Shown here in pieces: positions 63,348 to 64,000 of a stretch of DNA of 64,000 bases (position 1 is the first letter of the stretch; every line of letters starts with the position of its first letter). This DNA is from Desulfobacteraceae bacterium (GTDB taxonomy: Bacteria; Desulfobacterota; Desulfobacteria; Desulfobacterales; Desulfobacteraceae): NCBI GenBank assembly GCA_024226935.1, contig JAAELK010000110.1:1-64000 (forward strand). The letters run 5' to 3'. The notes below the pieces were generated by a model. That model made no database searches and was not told where the DNA came from. It saw only the letters and a program-made list of their open reading frames with translations. The position numbers were made by a program, and so were the translations under genes.

Positions 63348-63971
63348 ATGATGAAAAAGATGATGTTCATTGTATTGGCTTTAGTATTTGGATTGATCCT
63401 GACCACAAATAGTTTTTCAGACGACTGGTATATTTATGATTTTGATTATGGGGGAAATGGGTGCCCTGAAAATACAGCGCGCGCCATTATGACTCCTGAT
63501 CATTCTAAGATTAGCATTTTCTTTGATGAATATATTGCAAACTCATCCGAGTCCAGCATTGGTCGCGATCGAAAAAGTTGTAATTTAGGAGTTAGTGTTC
63601 ACGTACCTCAAGGATTCAGTGTTGCTCTTATTGCACTGGATTATCGCGGTTACGTAAGTGTACCTCCGAGTGCATATGCCAGTTTTAATGCTGAATACTT
63701 CTTTGCCGGAGAAAATACCGGTGAATATTTTTCAAAAACATGGTCCAATGATAGTGAATGGATTGATGAAGACTTTTTTTTGAACGATCAGTTTCCTGCT
63801 GCTACAAAAACATGGTCCGCCTGTGGGAAGGATGCCATTATAAGAGCAAATACAAGTCTTAAGGCTTATAAAAATAAAACAACTGATGAGCATGCGTATG
63901 CCCAATTAGACACAGTAGACGTAGAAGCCAATATGATTTACCAACTTCAATGGAAAACGTGTACTCAATAA
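63348..63971 (+). CDS. Exported DUF4360-like protein
   Basis: A 207-aa secreted protein with a signal peptide (MMFIVLALVFGLILTTNSFS). The GGNGCPENTARAIM start, the paired cysteines (SCNLGV, WSACGKD) and the PQGFSVALIALDYRG stretch match the DUF4360 pattern of secreted proteins of unknown function. GGAG precedes two successive ATG codons (63348 and 63351). The gene is complete; the window ends 29 nt after its stop. Confidence 0.78.
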   Translation: MMKKMMFIVLALVFGLILTTNSFSDDWYIYDFDYGGNGCPENTARAIMTPDHSKISIFFDEYIANSSESSIGRDRKSCNLGVSVHVPQGFSVALIALDYRGYVSVPPSAYASFNAEYFFAGENTGEYFSKTWSNDSEWIDEDFFLNDQFPAATKTWSACGKDAIIRANTSLKAYKNKTTDEHAYAQLDTVDVEANMIYQLQWKTCTQ

Positions 63972-64000
63972 TAATTTGAGAATTCTTTTGTAGAGATAAA

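Overview
The window looks like chromosome from an anaerobic, sulfate-reducer-like deltaproteobacterium of the Desulfobacteraceae (Desulfobacula/Desulfobacter type). This is inferred from the low-to-moderate GC, a selenium-using (UGA-recoding) metal permease, a DUF3786 iron-sulfur protein, a molybdenum-hydroxylase locus with the accessory set seen in Desulfovibrio-like organisms, and a large corrinoid-uptake regulon. No rRNA or tRNA gene and no CRISPR array was seen.

Layout. 1-6.6 kb: two tandem paralogous genes of unknown function on the minus strand, one truncated (591 aa) and one full (1255 aa), duplicated together with their upstream DNA. 6.6-14 kb: signalling genes (PAS/kinase-like/DUF294 protein, chemoreceptor, MFS transporter, HDOD-SpoIIE phosphatase). 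14.3-23.8 kb: a molybdenum hydroxylase (FAD, 2Fe-2S and Mo subunits) followed by ThiF-like and ThiS-like proteins, nicotinamidase, a MoeA-like protein with a Cys-rich tail, XdhC, an NTP transferase-HD fusion and a histidine phosphatase. 23.9-29.7 kb: exported enzymes (GH32 fructan hydrolase, a nucleotidyltransferase-like protein, neutral ceramidase) and an IS256-type relic.

30-48.4 kb: the corrinoid (vitamin B12) region. A DUF3786 gene precedes a cobalamin riboswitch and a 10-kb plus-strand unit encoding a BtuF-CbiZ fusion, a second BtuF, BtuC, BtuD, and a complete TonB2-type energiser (DUF3450, TtpC-like, ExbB, ExbD, TonB, TPR). A second cobalamin riboswitch on the minus strand drives a BtuB-like receptor, an unknown membrane-anchored exported protein, a NapH-like polyferredoxin, and a 2-hydroxyacyl-CoA-dehydratase/double-cubane-like protein with its ATPase activator. 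The last three suggest ATP-driven low-potential electron transfer under B12 control, and this is the best candidate for an undescribed system. The two units converge on a 125-bp palindrome.

48.7-64 kb: sodium/proline symporter, bioA-bioF-bioD with a BirA-like operator, hydrolases, an exported ATP-dependent DNA ligase, an amidohydrolase, a TrxB-like flavoprotein, an ArsR-type regulator with visible promoter and operator, a permease interrupted by an in-frame UGA followed by a SECIS-like hairpin (a probable selenoprotein), a CBS-domain protein, two decayed genes and a DUF4360-like exported protein in a gene-poor end. Six copies of a 93-95 bp structured intergenic repeat are scattered from 15 to 58 kb.
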